A stretch of 7,936 bases of DNA, from positions 1 through 7,936 of the forward strand of contig CAZEZH010000141.1 in the NCBI GenBank assembly GCA_964516305.1. Direction: 5' to 3'. The notes under the pieces are model-generated. The model was not told where the DNA came from. It searched no databases and was given only the letters and a program-made list of their open reading frames with translations. The DNA comes from Lamprobacter sp964516305. GTDB taxonomy: Bacteria > Pseudomonadota > Gammaproteobacteria > Chromatiales > Chromatiaceae. Below, one piece after another: positions 1-6,128 of the stretch. A program made the translations under genes and the position numbers. Numbering within the stretch: position 1 is the stretch's first letter; each line of letters begins with the position of its first letter.

Positions 1-1
1 G

Positions 2-46
2 GTCGTGCGCCAGCACGTGATGTACAAGGAAGGCAAGATCAAATAG
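2..46 (+). CDS. C-terminal end of an unidentified gene (partial)
   Basis: Frame 2 is open from the left edge to a TAG at 44-46 and encodes VVRQHVMYKEGKIK. The basic, hydrophilic tail reads like a real protein C-terminus, and the convergent gene starts its stop codon only 37 nt away, which fits tail-to-tail packing. Fourteen residues are too few to name a family, so no function is proposed. It is also possible that this is just a chance open frame. Confidence 0.45.
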   Translation, partial: VVRQHVMYKEGKIK

Positions 47-47
47 T

Positions 48-84
48 GACCGAAAAGGTCGTCGCGGTCGCCGCGCTTCGCGGC
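48..84. terminator. Hairpins between convergent genes, possible weak terminator
   Basis: Two small stem-loops fill the gap between the convergent genes. One is GACC/GGTC around GAAAA (48-60). The other is GCCGCG/CGCGGC around a 3-nt loop (70-84), and it touches the stop codon of the minus-strand gene. Neither is followed by a T-tract on either strand, so they do not meet the intrinsic-terminator pattern. They may slow polymerase or protect mRNA 3' ends. Confidence 0.3.
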
Positions 85-578
85 TAGCGAATCGACGGCC
101 TCGGACCACGACGCATCCAGGGCCGGCACCGATCCGGCAATGGAATCCCCTTCGCCCGCTCGGTCTCGACGTCAGCATGCTGACCGCCTGATGCCGCCGG
201 ACAATCGCGAGCGAAGCCGGCCTCGACGAGTAAGCGCCCAACCCGAGCCCCATCGGGCAACTCACAGTAGCCGTTGACGACAGCGCTCTCACCTCGACGG
301 CAGCCGCGACAGCGCACCGACTGGCCTATCAGCTGCCCTTGCAGATAGCGACGCGCCTCGCGCGCGGCTGTGGGCTCGCTGGCCAGCACCACCTGGTTGA
401 GCCGCACCCGCTCTTCCCCGATCTGTAGCACCTGCGCACTCGGCACCGCTGTCACCTCGCCTTCAACCTCGGCCTGACACAGCCACTGTCGCAGTAGGCC
501 GATCAGCGGCAAGGCCAGCACCATGATCACGATGAGCCAACGCGGGCGCCGCCGGCGCCAACCCGAGAACCTGCGCAT
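84..578 (-). CDS. Membrane-anchored nuclease-like (SNase-fold) protein, probably catalytically degenerate
   Basis: A 164-aa protein with a basic N-terminus (residues 1-13), one hydrophobic segment (about 14-29) and a periplasmic domain that follows the layout of the staphylococcal/thermonuclease family: VEGEVTAV at 38-45, VRLNQVVLASEP at 58-69, a Cys-containing strand ending in CELPDG (105-110), LLVEAGFARDC (116-126) and a C-terminal helix. By eye, family Arg35 is kept as Arg59. The paired calcium aspartates of the DGD motif are replaced (Pro46, Ala48), Asp40 falls on Val64, the Glu43 equivalent is shifted by one (Glu68), and the Arg87 position appears to be Val101. It is therefore probably not an active nuclease. 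There are six cysteines, including CRGC at 90-93. The ATG at 578 has AAGG 7 nt upstream, overlapping the stop of the RND permease gene that ends 9 nt before, so it is the last gene of the efflux operon. Its role there is unknown. Confidence 0.72.
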   Translation of the reverse strand: MRRFSGWRRRRPRWLIVIMVLALPLIGLLRQWLCQAEVEGEVTAVPSAQVLQIGEERVRLNQVVLASEPTAAREARRYLQGQLIGQSVRCRGCRRGESAVVNGYCELPDGARVGRLLVEAGFARDCPAASGGQHADVETERAKGIPLPDRCRPWMRRGPRPSIR

Positions 579-587
579 CCGCCTGCC

Positions 588-3500
588 TTAGTCCGCGCCC
601 GGCAACACTGCGGCTGACTGCGCCTGCGCTTCTTCATCCGCCAACTGTTTGCCAACGGCACCCGGTGATTTGGTGCTCCGCGCCAAGGCCGAGTAGGCCA
701 CCGGCACCACGAACAGCGTGAACAGCGTCGCGGCGAGCACGCCTGCCAAAATCACGGTGCCGATCACGGTGCGGGTCTCGGCGCCAGCGCCACTGCTGAG
801 CAAGAGCGGGATCGAGCCGGCCGCGGTGGTGATGCCGGTCATGATGATCGGCCGCAAGCGCACGTCGGCCGCCTCCATCAAGGCCGCATCGAAGTCCTTG
901 CCCTCATCGCGCAGCTGATTCGCGAACTCGACGATCAAAATGCCATTCTTGGCCGACAATCCCACCAGCATGATCAGGCCGATCTGGCTGTAGATATTCA
1001 GCGACTGCCCGGTCAGCCAGAGCCCCAGCAAGGCGCCGGCCATCGCCAGCGGCACCGTCAGCATGATCACCAGCGGATGGACCCAGCTCTCGAACTGGGC
1101 CGCCAGCACCAGATAGACCACCGCAATGCCGAGCAGGAAGACGAACAAGATGCCCTGCCCGGAATCCTGGAAGTCCGACGACTGGCCCTTGTAGTCGATG
1201 ATCGCCTGCTCCGGCAGATGCTCGGCGGCCAACGCATTCAGATAGGCCAAGGCCTCGCCAAGTGGCAACTCATCGGCCAGATTCGCCTCAAGGGTGATCG
1301 CGCGTACCCGGTTATAGCGGTTCAGGCTCTTAGACTCGGCGGTCTCGGTCACCCGCACCAGGTTCGACAGCGGGATCAGCTCCCCCGTCTGCTGAGAGCG
1401 CACGTAGAGGTTACTGAGGCTAGCCGGCGTGCGCTGCTCATCGCGCTCGCCCTCGATGATGACATCGTATTCCTCGCCGGCATCCAGATAGGTCGTCACC
1501 CGACGCGAGCCGAGCATGGTCTCCAAGGTGCGGCCGATGGTCTCGACCGTCACCCCGAGATCGGCCGCGCGGTCGTAGTCGACCTCCACGCGCAGCTGCG
1601 GCTTGGTCTCTTTGTAATCCCAATCGAGGCCTTGCAGGCCCGGATTGTTCTTCTCGATCTCAGCGACCAGGGTATCGCGCCAGGCGGCCAGCTCCTCATA
1701 GGTGCCGCCACCAATCACGAACTGCACCGGCTTCTGGATGCGCCCACCAAAACCTTGACGCATCACCGGGAACGCACGCACACCGGGCAGATCACCGAGC
1801 TTGGCGCGAATCTCATCCATCACCACCTGGCTTGGCCGGCGCTCGCCGAACGGCGCCATCACCATGATGACGATGCCGCTATTGAACACCTCAGTGTTAC
1901 CGAACGCCCGCGGCGCACGCACCAAGACCCGGATCGCCTCGCCGGATTCAGCATAGGGCAAGAGCCGGCGCTCGATCTCGTCCATGTACTCTTCCATGTA
2001 GCTGAAAGAGGCCCCCTCAGGCCCATTGACCAGCACGAAGAAGGCGCCGCGATCTTCGCTGGGCGCATATTCTTTCGGCAACTGCTGGAACAGCCACCAA
2101 GCGAGCCCGAGGGTGACCACGAGCAAGACCATGACCAGCCAGCGCTGACGCAGGAAGAAGGCCAACAGCCGCGTGTAGCCGGCGCGCAAGCGTTCAAACG
2201 CCCAGTCGACACCGGCGGTCAAGCTGACGCGCCGATGCGACTCCGGCAACACCTTCGAGGCCAACACCGGCGATAGGGTCAAGGCGACAAAGGTCGAGAA
2301 GCTCACCGCCGCTGCCATGGTCAACGCAAACTCGGAGAACAGACGTCCGACGTCGCCTTGGAGAAAGGCAATCGGAAGGAATACCGCAACCAGCACGATG
2401 GTTGTCGCTACGACCGCGAAGCCGACCTGGCGTGTTCCCCGATAAGCGGCAACCAGCCGCGTCTCCCCGTACTGCTCCATCCGCCGGTGGATGTTCTCGA
2501 GCACCACGATGGCGTCATCGACCACCAGTCCAATCGCTAGCACCAGCGCCAGCAAAGTCAGAATATTGACCGAGAAGCCGAGCATCAGCAGCACGCTGAA
2601 GGTCGCGATCAGCGACACCGGCACCGTGACCGCCGGCACCAGCATCGCGCGCACCGAGCCCAAGAACAGGAAGATCACCGACACCACCAGCAAGATCGCG
2701 ATCACCAGGGTCTTGTAGACCTCGCCGATGGCATCCTTGACGAAGACCGAGGTGTCGTAACTCTGGAAGATCCGCATGCCCTCGGGCAGCGTTGGATTGA
2801 TCCGCGCCATCTCGGCCTTGGCCGCATCGGCCACGGCAATCGTGTTCGCGGTCGACTGCTTTATGATGCCCAAGCCGACCATCGGCGTACCGTTGCCGCG
2901 GAACAGGGTGCGATCCTCTTCGGTGCCGCGCTCGACCCGCGCCACATCGCCCAAGCGCACCAGATAACCATCGTCGCCGCGCGCGACCACCAGCTGCGCA
3001 AAGTCATCCGCGGTGCGGAAGCTGCGCTCGGTGCGCACGCTGAACTGACGATCGATCGACTCGACCCCGCCAGCCGGCAGCTCGACGTTCTCCGAGCGCA
3101 AGGCCTGCTCGACATCGCTCACCGTCAAGCCGCGCGCCGCGAGCGCGTTACGGTCGATCCAGACCCGCATCGCATAGGTCTGGCTGCCGCCGACGCGGAC
3201 GCGCGCCACGCCATCGAGCACCGATAAACGATCGACCAGATAACGCCGCGCATAATCGCTCAGCTCCGGCACGGTCATGTTCTCGCTGGCCAGATTCAGC
3301 CACATGATTACGTCGTCGCTGCTATCGACCTTCTGGATGTCCGGCGGATCAGCTTCAGCCGGGAGCTGATCGAGCACGCCCGAGACGCGATCACGCACAT
3401 CATTGGCCGCGCCATCGATGTCGCGCCCGACCTTGAACTCGATGGTGATCTTGGATTCACCGTCCTCGGAGGTCGACTCGATGCGCTCGATGCCCTCGAC

Positions 3501-3719
3501 CCCGGCGATGCGATCCTCGATCAGCTGCGTGATGCGGGTCTCGACCACGGCCGCCGCTGCGCCGGGATAGACGGTCTCGACCGAGACCACCGGCGGATCG
3601 ATATCGGGATACTCGCGCAGCGGCAGTCGATCGAAGGCGACCAGCCCGAAGGCGACGAGCAACAGTGACAGAACGCTGGCAAAAACCGGCCGGGTAACGG
3701 CGAGATCGGACAGGATCAC
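588..3719 (-). CDS. RND efflux permease, HAE1 (AcrB/MexB-like) family
   Basis: The inner-membrane subunit of a tripartite pump, which exchanges protons for hydrophobic or amphiphilic compounds. At 1043 aa it has the full family length: TM1 (about 10-29), a large periplasmic domain (30-335), the TM2-6 cluster (about 336-490), TM7 (about 527-545), a second periplasmic domain (546-853) and TM8-12 (854-1012). The proton relay is complete by alignment to AcrB: Asp401-Asp402 in GLVVDDAIVVLENI, Lys924 in GLSAKNGILIVEF, and Arg954 and Thr961 in VRLRPIIMTGIT. The double Asp and its surroundings favour drug-type HAE1 over heavy-metal HME pumps. It starts with GTG at 3719, sharing GTGA with the adaptor stop, with GGAG 8 nt upstream, so translation is probably coupled. 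The exact substrate cannot be read from sequence. The outer-membrane channel must be supplied from elsewhere in the genome. Confidence 0.96.
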   Translation of the reverse strand: MILSDLAVTRPVFASVLSLLLVAFGLVAFDRLPLREYPDIDPPVVSVETVYPGAAAAVVETRITQLIEDRIAGVEGIERIESTSEDGESKITIEFKVGRDIDGAANDVRDRVSGVLDQLPAEADPPDIQKVDSSDDVIMWLNLASENMTVPELSDYARRYLVDRLSVLDGVARVRVGGSQTYAMRVWIDRNALAARGLTVSDVEQALRSENVELPAGGVESIDRQFSVRTERSFRTADDFAQLVVARGDDGYLVRLGDVARVERGTEEDRTLFRGNGTPMVGLGIIKQSTANTIAVADAAKAEMARINPTLPEGMRIFQSYDTSVFVKDAIGEVYKTLVIAILLVVSVIFLFLGSVRAMLVPAVTVPVSLIATFSVLLMLGFSVNILTLLALVLAIGLVVDDAIVVLENIHRRMEQYGETRLVAAYRGTRQVGFAVVATTIVLVAVFLPIAFLQGDVGRLFSEFALTMAAAVSFSTFVALTLSPVLASKVLPESHRRVSLTAGVDWAFERLRAGYTRLLAFFLRQRWLVMVLLVVTLGLAWWLFQQLPKEYAPSEDRGAFFVLVNGPEGASFSYMEEYMDEIERRLLPYAESGEAIRVLVRAPRAFGNTEVFNSGIVIMVMAPFGERRPSQVVMDEIRAKLGDLPGVRAFPVMRQGFGGRIQKPVQFVIGGGTYEELAAWRDTLVAEIEKNNPGLQGLDWDYKETKPQLRVEVDYDRAADLGVTVETIGRTLETMLGSRRVTTYLDAGEEYDVIIEGERDEQRTPASLSNLYVRSQQTGELIPLSNLVRVTETAESKSLNRYNRVRAITLEANLADELPLGEALAYLNALAAEHLPEQAIIDYKGQSSDFQDSGQGILFVFLLGIAVVYLVLAAQFESWVHPLVIMLTVPLAMAGALLGLWLTGQSLNIYSQIGLIMLVGLSAKNGILIVEFANQLRDEGKDFDAALMEAADVRLRPIIMTGITTAAGSIPLLLSSGAGAETRTVIGTVILAGVLAATLFTLFVVPVAYSALARSTKSPGAVGKQLADEEAQAQSAAVLPGAD

Positions 3720-4813
3720 GGCATCCGCTCCGTCTCGCCAGCAGTCGATTCCACCGGTTGCGCGATCAGCTCACTCAGCGGCCGGCTGCCATCGTCGACC
3801 GCTCGCACCTGCACCGGCTGCCCCGGACGCGCCTTATCCGCGCCGTGGGTAATCACGCGCTCGCCCAGTGTGAGGCCAGTAACGATTTCAACCTCTCCGG
3901 GGCGGCGCAGACCGACCTGCACCTCGCGGCGCTGTGCCACCATCTGCCCGTCGGCATGCTCATCGACCACCAGTACCGCATGCTCGCCGCCACGTTGCAG
4001 GATCGCCGCCTCGGGCACCATCACCGCCTCGCGCGGATCGCGCAGCAGCTCCACGCGCATCAACAGACCAGGCCGCAGCTGGCGTTCGGGGTTCTCGATC
4101 AGCGCGCGCACCTGCACGCTGCGGGTCACAGGATCGACGCGGCTCGAGACGCTGGCAACCTCGCCATCGAAGGCCTGATCACCGAGTGCCGGCGCTTGCG
4201 CCTCGATGGTCAACCCCGGCACCAGCGAGGGCAGGAACAGGCTCGGCACTGGAAAATCCAGCTTCATCACCCGATCGTCATCCAGCGTGGTGATCACATC
4301 GCCAGGCTCGACCAGGGCGCCAAGGCTGATGTTGCGCAGCCCGACCACGCCCTCGAACGGCGCCTTGATCAACCGATCGGCGAGCTGGGACTCGATCGCG
4401 GCCAGGGCCGCTCGCGTGGCGCGTAGATCGCGGCGGCGCTCATCAAGCAGCGAGGCCGAGGCCGAGCCGGTGGCCTCGAGCGACTTCACCCGCTCGAACT
4501 GCTGCTCGGCCTCGGCGAGCCGGGCCTGCGCCTCCTCCAAGCGTGCATGCTGCTCGCGGCTGGTCATCTCGACCAGGATGTCGCCCGCTTCTACCCGCTG
4601 ACCATCATTGAAATGGATCGCGGAGAGGGTCTCGGTGACCGTCGCCGTGATCGTCACCGACTCGTTCGCGCGCAGCGTGCCCAAGGCCTCGACCCGATCG
4701 GCGACCTTCGCGATCCGCGCCTCGCTCAGGATCACCCCGGGCGCCTGCGGCTGAGCCGAGACGCTAGCCGCCATCATAAGCAAACCCATCAATCCTAGTG
4801 TTGCCTTCGACAT
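3716..4813 (-). CDS. RND efflux periplasmic adaptor (membrane fusion protein)
   Basis: The periplasmic adaptor that links the RND permease to an outer-membrane channel. From the ATG at 4813 it has 365 aa. It opens with a Sec signal peptide MSKATLGLMGLLMMAASVSA, with likely cleavage before QPQ. There is no lipobox Cys, so unlike AcrA it is probably not a lipoprotein. The domains are in standard order: first lipoyl half (about 55-83, HFNDGQRVEAGDILVEM), an alpha-helical coiled-coil hairpin (about 85-147, rich in Glu, Ala and Arg), second lipoyl half (about 148-177, IKAPFEGVVGLRNISLGALVEPGD), beta-barrel (about 180-260, RVDPVTRSVQVRALIEN) and the membrane-proximal domain. Other in-frame starts are ATG 4819 and TTG 4822. 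The ATG at 4813 is preferred because a GAG lies 9 nt upstream, against 3 nt for 4819. It is the first gene of the operon and overlaps the permease gene by 4 nt. Confidence 0.93.
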   Translation of the reverse strand: MSKATLGLMGLLMMAASVSAQPQAPGVILSEARIAKVADRVEALGTLRANESVTITATVTETLSAIHFNDGQRVEAGDILVEMTSREQHARLEEAQARLAEAEQQFERVKSLEATGSASASLLDERRRDLRATRAALAAIESQLADRLIKAPFEGVVGLRNISLGALVEPGDVITTLDDDRVMKLDFPVPSLFLPSLVPGLTIEAQAPALGDQAFDGEVASVSSRVDPVTRSVQVRALIENPERQLRPGLLMRVELLRDPREAVMVPEAAILQRGGEHAVLVVDEHADGQMVAQRREVQVGLRRPGEVEIVTGLTLGERVITHGADKARPGQPVQVRAVDDGSRPLSELIAQPVESTAGETERMP

Positions 4814-5110
4814 GGCCATCAACTCATCATTTTTGGTTCAAACAAACATGGGGTAATTGACGCGAAACACATCCCAGATGTCTCAAACTTCAGCCTCTGG
4901 CCCTCTACTCACGCCAGGTCAACAGGCATGCGTGATCAAGCTGATCGTTTACGCAAGACATCGTCGCGAACCAAGCAACAGCACGCCGAATGCTCGTAGC
5001 ACATCGCCAACCCGGACGATGAAGCGCCTGTTTCGCGGTAACCAATCATTGGGCGCCGGTAACAACCCGTAGGACTAGGCACAGCGGGATGGATACAAGC
5101 GCAAGCTGTC
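4814..5110. other. Leader region of the efflux operon, no gene
   Basis: These 297 nt lie upstream of the adaptor gene and downstream of the lipoprotein gene. The promoter of the efflux operon should be here on the minus strand. A TTGACC (4923 down to 4918) looks like a -35 box, but no matching -10 lies at the right distance, so no promoter is called. Two short dyads are visible: ACATC-CCA-GATGT (4869-4881), about 55 nt upstream of the adaptor start and a possible repressor site, and CCAAT-C-ATTGG (5042-5052). The hexamer GGTAAC occurs twice (5037-5042 and 5058-5063). A 71-codon plus-strand frame at 4857-5072 lacks a recognisable protein and is not called. Confidence 0.5.
4869..4881. promoter_or_regulatory. 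Short dyad upstream of the efflux operon, possible operator
   Basis: ACATC and GATGT form a perfect 5-bp inverted repeat around CCA. It lies about 55 nt before the chosen adaptor start on the minus strand, where a TetR- or MarR-type repressor of a pump would often bind. Short dyads arise by chance and no regulator gene is nearby, so this is only a candidate. Confidence 0.22.
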
Positions 5111-5545
5111 CTAAGGTGCCCGGTTCCGCGTCCTTGCCCCTGTCAATGTGCGCCATCCAACGTGGGTGAGCTTGCCGTTCCTGAAGATGTAGGGCGTAAA
5201 CTCGTCGTCCGTGTTCATCCCATCGGCATGCCAGCCAGAGCGAAAATAGTAGATCTCGACCAGATCCCCCCCTTGCCGATAGCTGTGCGGCTCCCTGCGC
5301 AGCTTGGAGTTCATGTGGTCTTGGGTCGGCTCCAAACGCTCCAGCACCGATTGTGTTGAATCGCCGATCTGGACCAAGCTCGCGGCCTCGTCATAGCCGC
5401 TGACCGCCTTCCTCAGCGCCTTCTTGGTCTCGTGGTTGGAGTAGACCTGTGCACCGATCACCGCGGCGCCGACGACGCAGCCTTGCAGCAGGGTGCCACT
5501 CAGCGCCAGCGTCAAAAGCAGAACCGCTCGAAAGGATCTAGGCAT
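5111..5545 (-). CDS. Small lipoprotein, DUF3192/BamE-like fold
   Basis: From the ATG at 5545 this is a 144-aa protein with a lipoprotein signal peptide: MPRSFR, a hydrophobic run, then the lipobox LLQGC with Cys at residue 23. The residues after the Cys (VVGAAVIG) give no Asp at +2, so outer-membrane sorting is expected. The mature part has a BamE/SmpA-type strand-helix signal (SLVQIGDSTQSVLERLEPT) and a C-terminal strand pair, EIYYFRSGWHADGMNTDDEFTPYIFRNGKLTHVGW. This resembles the pattern of DUF3192 proteins (aromatic-rich strand, His-x-Asp-Gly, Thr-x-Asp-Glu, then FxxGKL and Gly-Trp). That match is from memory of the family. The function is unknown; envelope assembly is a guess from the fold. 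An upstream in-frame ATG at 5575 would add MGCFRVISLA. The shorter start is preferred because it gives a normal signal length, although neither start has a strong ribosome site. Confidence 0.7.
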   Translation of the reverse strand: MPRSFRAVLLLTLALSGTLLQGCVVGAAVIGAQVYSNHETKKALRKAVSGYDEAASLVQIGDSTQSVLERLEPTQDHMNSKLRREPHSYRQGGDLVEIYYFRSGWHADGMNTDDEFTPYIFRNGKLTHVGWRTLTGARTRNRAP

Positions 5546-5568
5546 CGCTAACGATATCACCCGGAAGC

Positions 5569-5580
5569 ACCCCATGGGGT
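5569..5580. repeat. Perfect 12-nt palindrome in the lipoprotein leader
   Basis: ACCCCA followed by TGGGGT is a perfect palindrome with no spacer. It contains the alternative ATG (5575 down to 5573) of the lipoprotein gene and lies 24-35 nt upstream of the preferred start. It could be a protein-binding site or a strong leader hairpin, or it may be chance. Confidence 0.4.
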
Positions 5581-5931
5581 ACGTCCATCAACAGGCACTG
5601 GTGTAGGCTTTGTATCAGATCAGGGGGTGATCGGATGTCTGCTGCAGAGAAGAAATAGCGCACGCAGCGATGAGGCCAAGGTAGCGACCAACATTGCGTT
5701 GGCCCGGCATTGAGCGTCTTGCTGGACTGGGAACGTACCAAGGCTGCCTGGTGATCTCCGAACAGCCACTGATCGCACCACGCACCAGCAAAGAAGGGAT
5801 GAGCAATCCCAAGGAACGGCGAATCGCCGTGTTGTGCGCCAAGGGTGACGGACTCAACCAAGCCCTGAAGATCTGCCAGCCGCACCGAGTCGGCGAAGTC
5901 CTAATCTTCGTCGCCCTACAGAGAGAACACG
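5581..5931. other. Intergenic stretch with no convincing gene
   Basis: About 350 nt between the lipoprotein leader and the terminator at 5932. Open frames exist on both strands (plus 5694-5957; minus 5538-5885 and 5615-5857). None gives a recognisable family, and the plus frame runs through the terminator hairpin. It holds the 23-nt dyad at 5614-5636, and an imperfect stem GGCGAAG/CTTCG(T)CGCC at about 5892-5914. The promoter of the lipoprotein gene should be near 5600-5640 on the minus strand, but no clear -35/-10 pair is seen. It could also hold a decayed gene. Confidence 0.4.
5614..5636. promoter_or_regulatory. 23-nt dyad upstream of the lipoprotein gene, candidate operator
   Basis: Two 9-nt half-sites, ATCAGATCA (5614-5622) and TGATCGGAT (5628-5636), match as inverted repeats at 8 of 9 positions around a GGGGG spacer. 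They lie about 70-90 nt upstream of the lipoprotein start, where a promoter is expected. The size and symmetry suit a dimeric transcription factor. No specific factor is recognised. Confidence 0.35.
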
Positions 5932-5955
5932 AAAAAGCCGCATCGGAACGCGGCT
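5932..5955 (-). terminator. Intrinsic terminator, minus strand (possibly of a displaced tRNA-Ser)
   Basis: Read on the minus strand, AGCCGC and GCGGCT form a 6-bp stem with an 8-nt loop (5936-5955), followed at once by five T. No gene on the minus strand ends just before it. The 14-nt tRNA-Ser 3'-end match ends 12 nt away, so it most likely served a tRNA-Ser gene that is no longer next to it. The hairpin and T-tract are directly visible; the assignment to a tRNA is inference. Confidence 0.7.
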
Positions 5956-5967
5956 AAGTCATTGATC

Positions 5968-5988
5968 TGGCGGAGAGGGTGTCCGCCA
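5968..5988. other. Candidate attachment site (tRNA-Ser 3' end plus core-type inverted repeat)
   Basis: The first 14 nt (5968-5981) read, on the minus strand, CACCCTCTCCGCCA. That fits the end of a bacterial tRNA-Ser: T-arm end, acceptor strand CCTCTCC, discriminator G, then CCA. The match stops there and no tRNA body follows, as expected for a displaced 3' end after integration. The span is also an inverted repeat: TGGCGGA and TCCGCCA, 7 bp each, around the 7-nt centre GAGGGTG. Inverted arms around a centre of about 7 nt are the usual core layout for tyrosine recombinases. The integrase starts 140 nt to the right. Strand exchange at this place is inference. Confidence 0.55.
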
Positions 5989-5994
5989 AACCAT

Positions 5995-6020
5995 GCTCCG
6001 ATAGCTTGTCATAGAATCCA
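5995..6020 (+). repeat. Bipartite direct repeat, copy 1 (possible integrase arm or regulatory site)
   Basis: GCTCCGATA, eight variable nt, then TAGAATC. The same two blocks with the same internal gap recur at 6057-6082, exactly 62 nt further on, while the middle and flanks differ. It sits between the candidate core site and the integrase promoter, where arm-type integrase sites or binding sites for a directionality factor are expected. Confidence 0.5.
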
Positions 6021-6056
6021 GCTAAGCTTTTATTTTCATAGGGTTGCGTTACTTTA

Positions 6057-6082
6057 GCTCCGATACGGTCGCGTAGAATCTG
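6057..6082 (+). repeat. Bipartite direct repeat, copy 2
   Basis: The second copy of GCTCCGATA-N8-TAGAATC. It ends directly at the extended -10 of the likely integrase promoter and covers its -35 region. A protein bound here would be expected to affect integrase transcription. Confidence 0.5.
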
Positions 6083-6089
6083 GTATGAT
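6081..6089 (+). promoter_or_regulatory. Probable integrase promoter, extended -10
   Basis: TGG followed by TATGAT gives an extended -10 element with one mismatch to TATAAT. The -35 region about 17 nt upstream (6061-6066) is poor, which is tolerated with an extended -10. Transcription would start near 6096, leaving a leader of about 33 nt before the ATG at 6129. Confidence 0.45.
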
Positions 6090-6128
6090 CCTAGTCTTGC
6101 TTGTGGGCAGATTTGGGGGCAATTCCAG

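Noticed and set aside
1077..2276. A 399-codon open frame on the plus strand
   Set aside because: It lies wholly antisense to the RND permease gene. Its His/Leu/Arg/Gln-rich composition is typical of a shadow frame in GC-rich DNA and it matches no family.
3758..4426. A 222-codon plus-strand frame and overlapping neighbours
   Set aside because: They are antisense to the well-supported adaptor gene and have shadow-frame composition.
4814..4822. Longer adaptor starts at TTG 4822 or ATG 4819
   Set aside because: TTG is rare and ATG 4819 is only 3 nt from the GAG. The ATG at 4813 has better spacing and a cleaner signal peptide. This changes three residues at most.
4857..5072. A 71-codon plus-strand frame in the efflux leader
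   Set aside because: Low-complexity Ser/Thr/Arg composition, no ribosome site, and it lies where the efflux promoter is expected.
5070..5113. TAGGAC/GTCCTA and ACAGC/GCTGT inverted repeats as a terminator of the lipoprotein gene
   Set aside because: The arms are short, the loop is long, the structures compete, one overlaps the stop codon, and no T-tract follows.
5538..5885. A 115-codon minus-strand frame overlapping the lipoprotein start
   Set aside because: It begins with GTG, covers the lipoprotein leader and first codons in another frame, and its sequence is not recognised.
5694..5957. An 87-codon plus-strand frame
   Set aside because: It runs through the minus-strand terminator hairpin and ends inside it. 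There is no ribosome site or recognisable domain.
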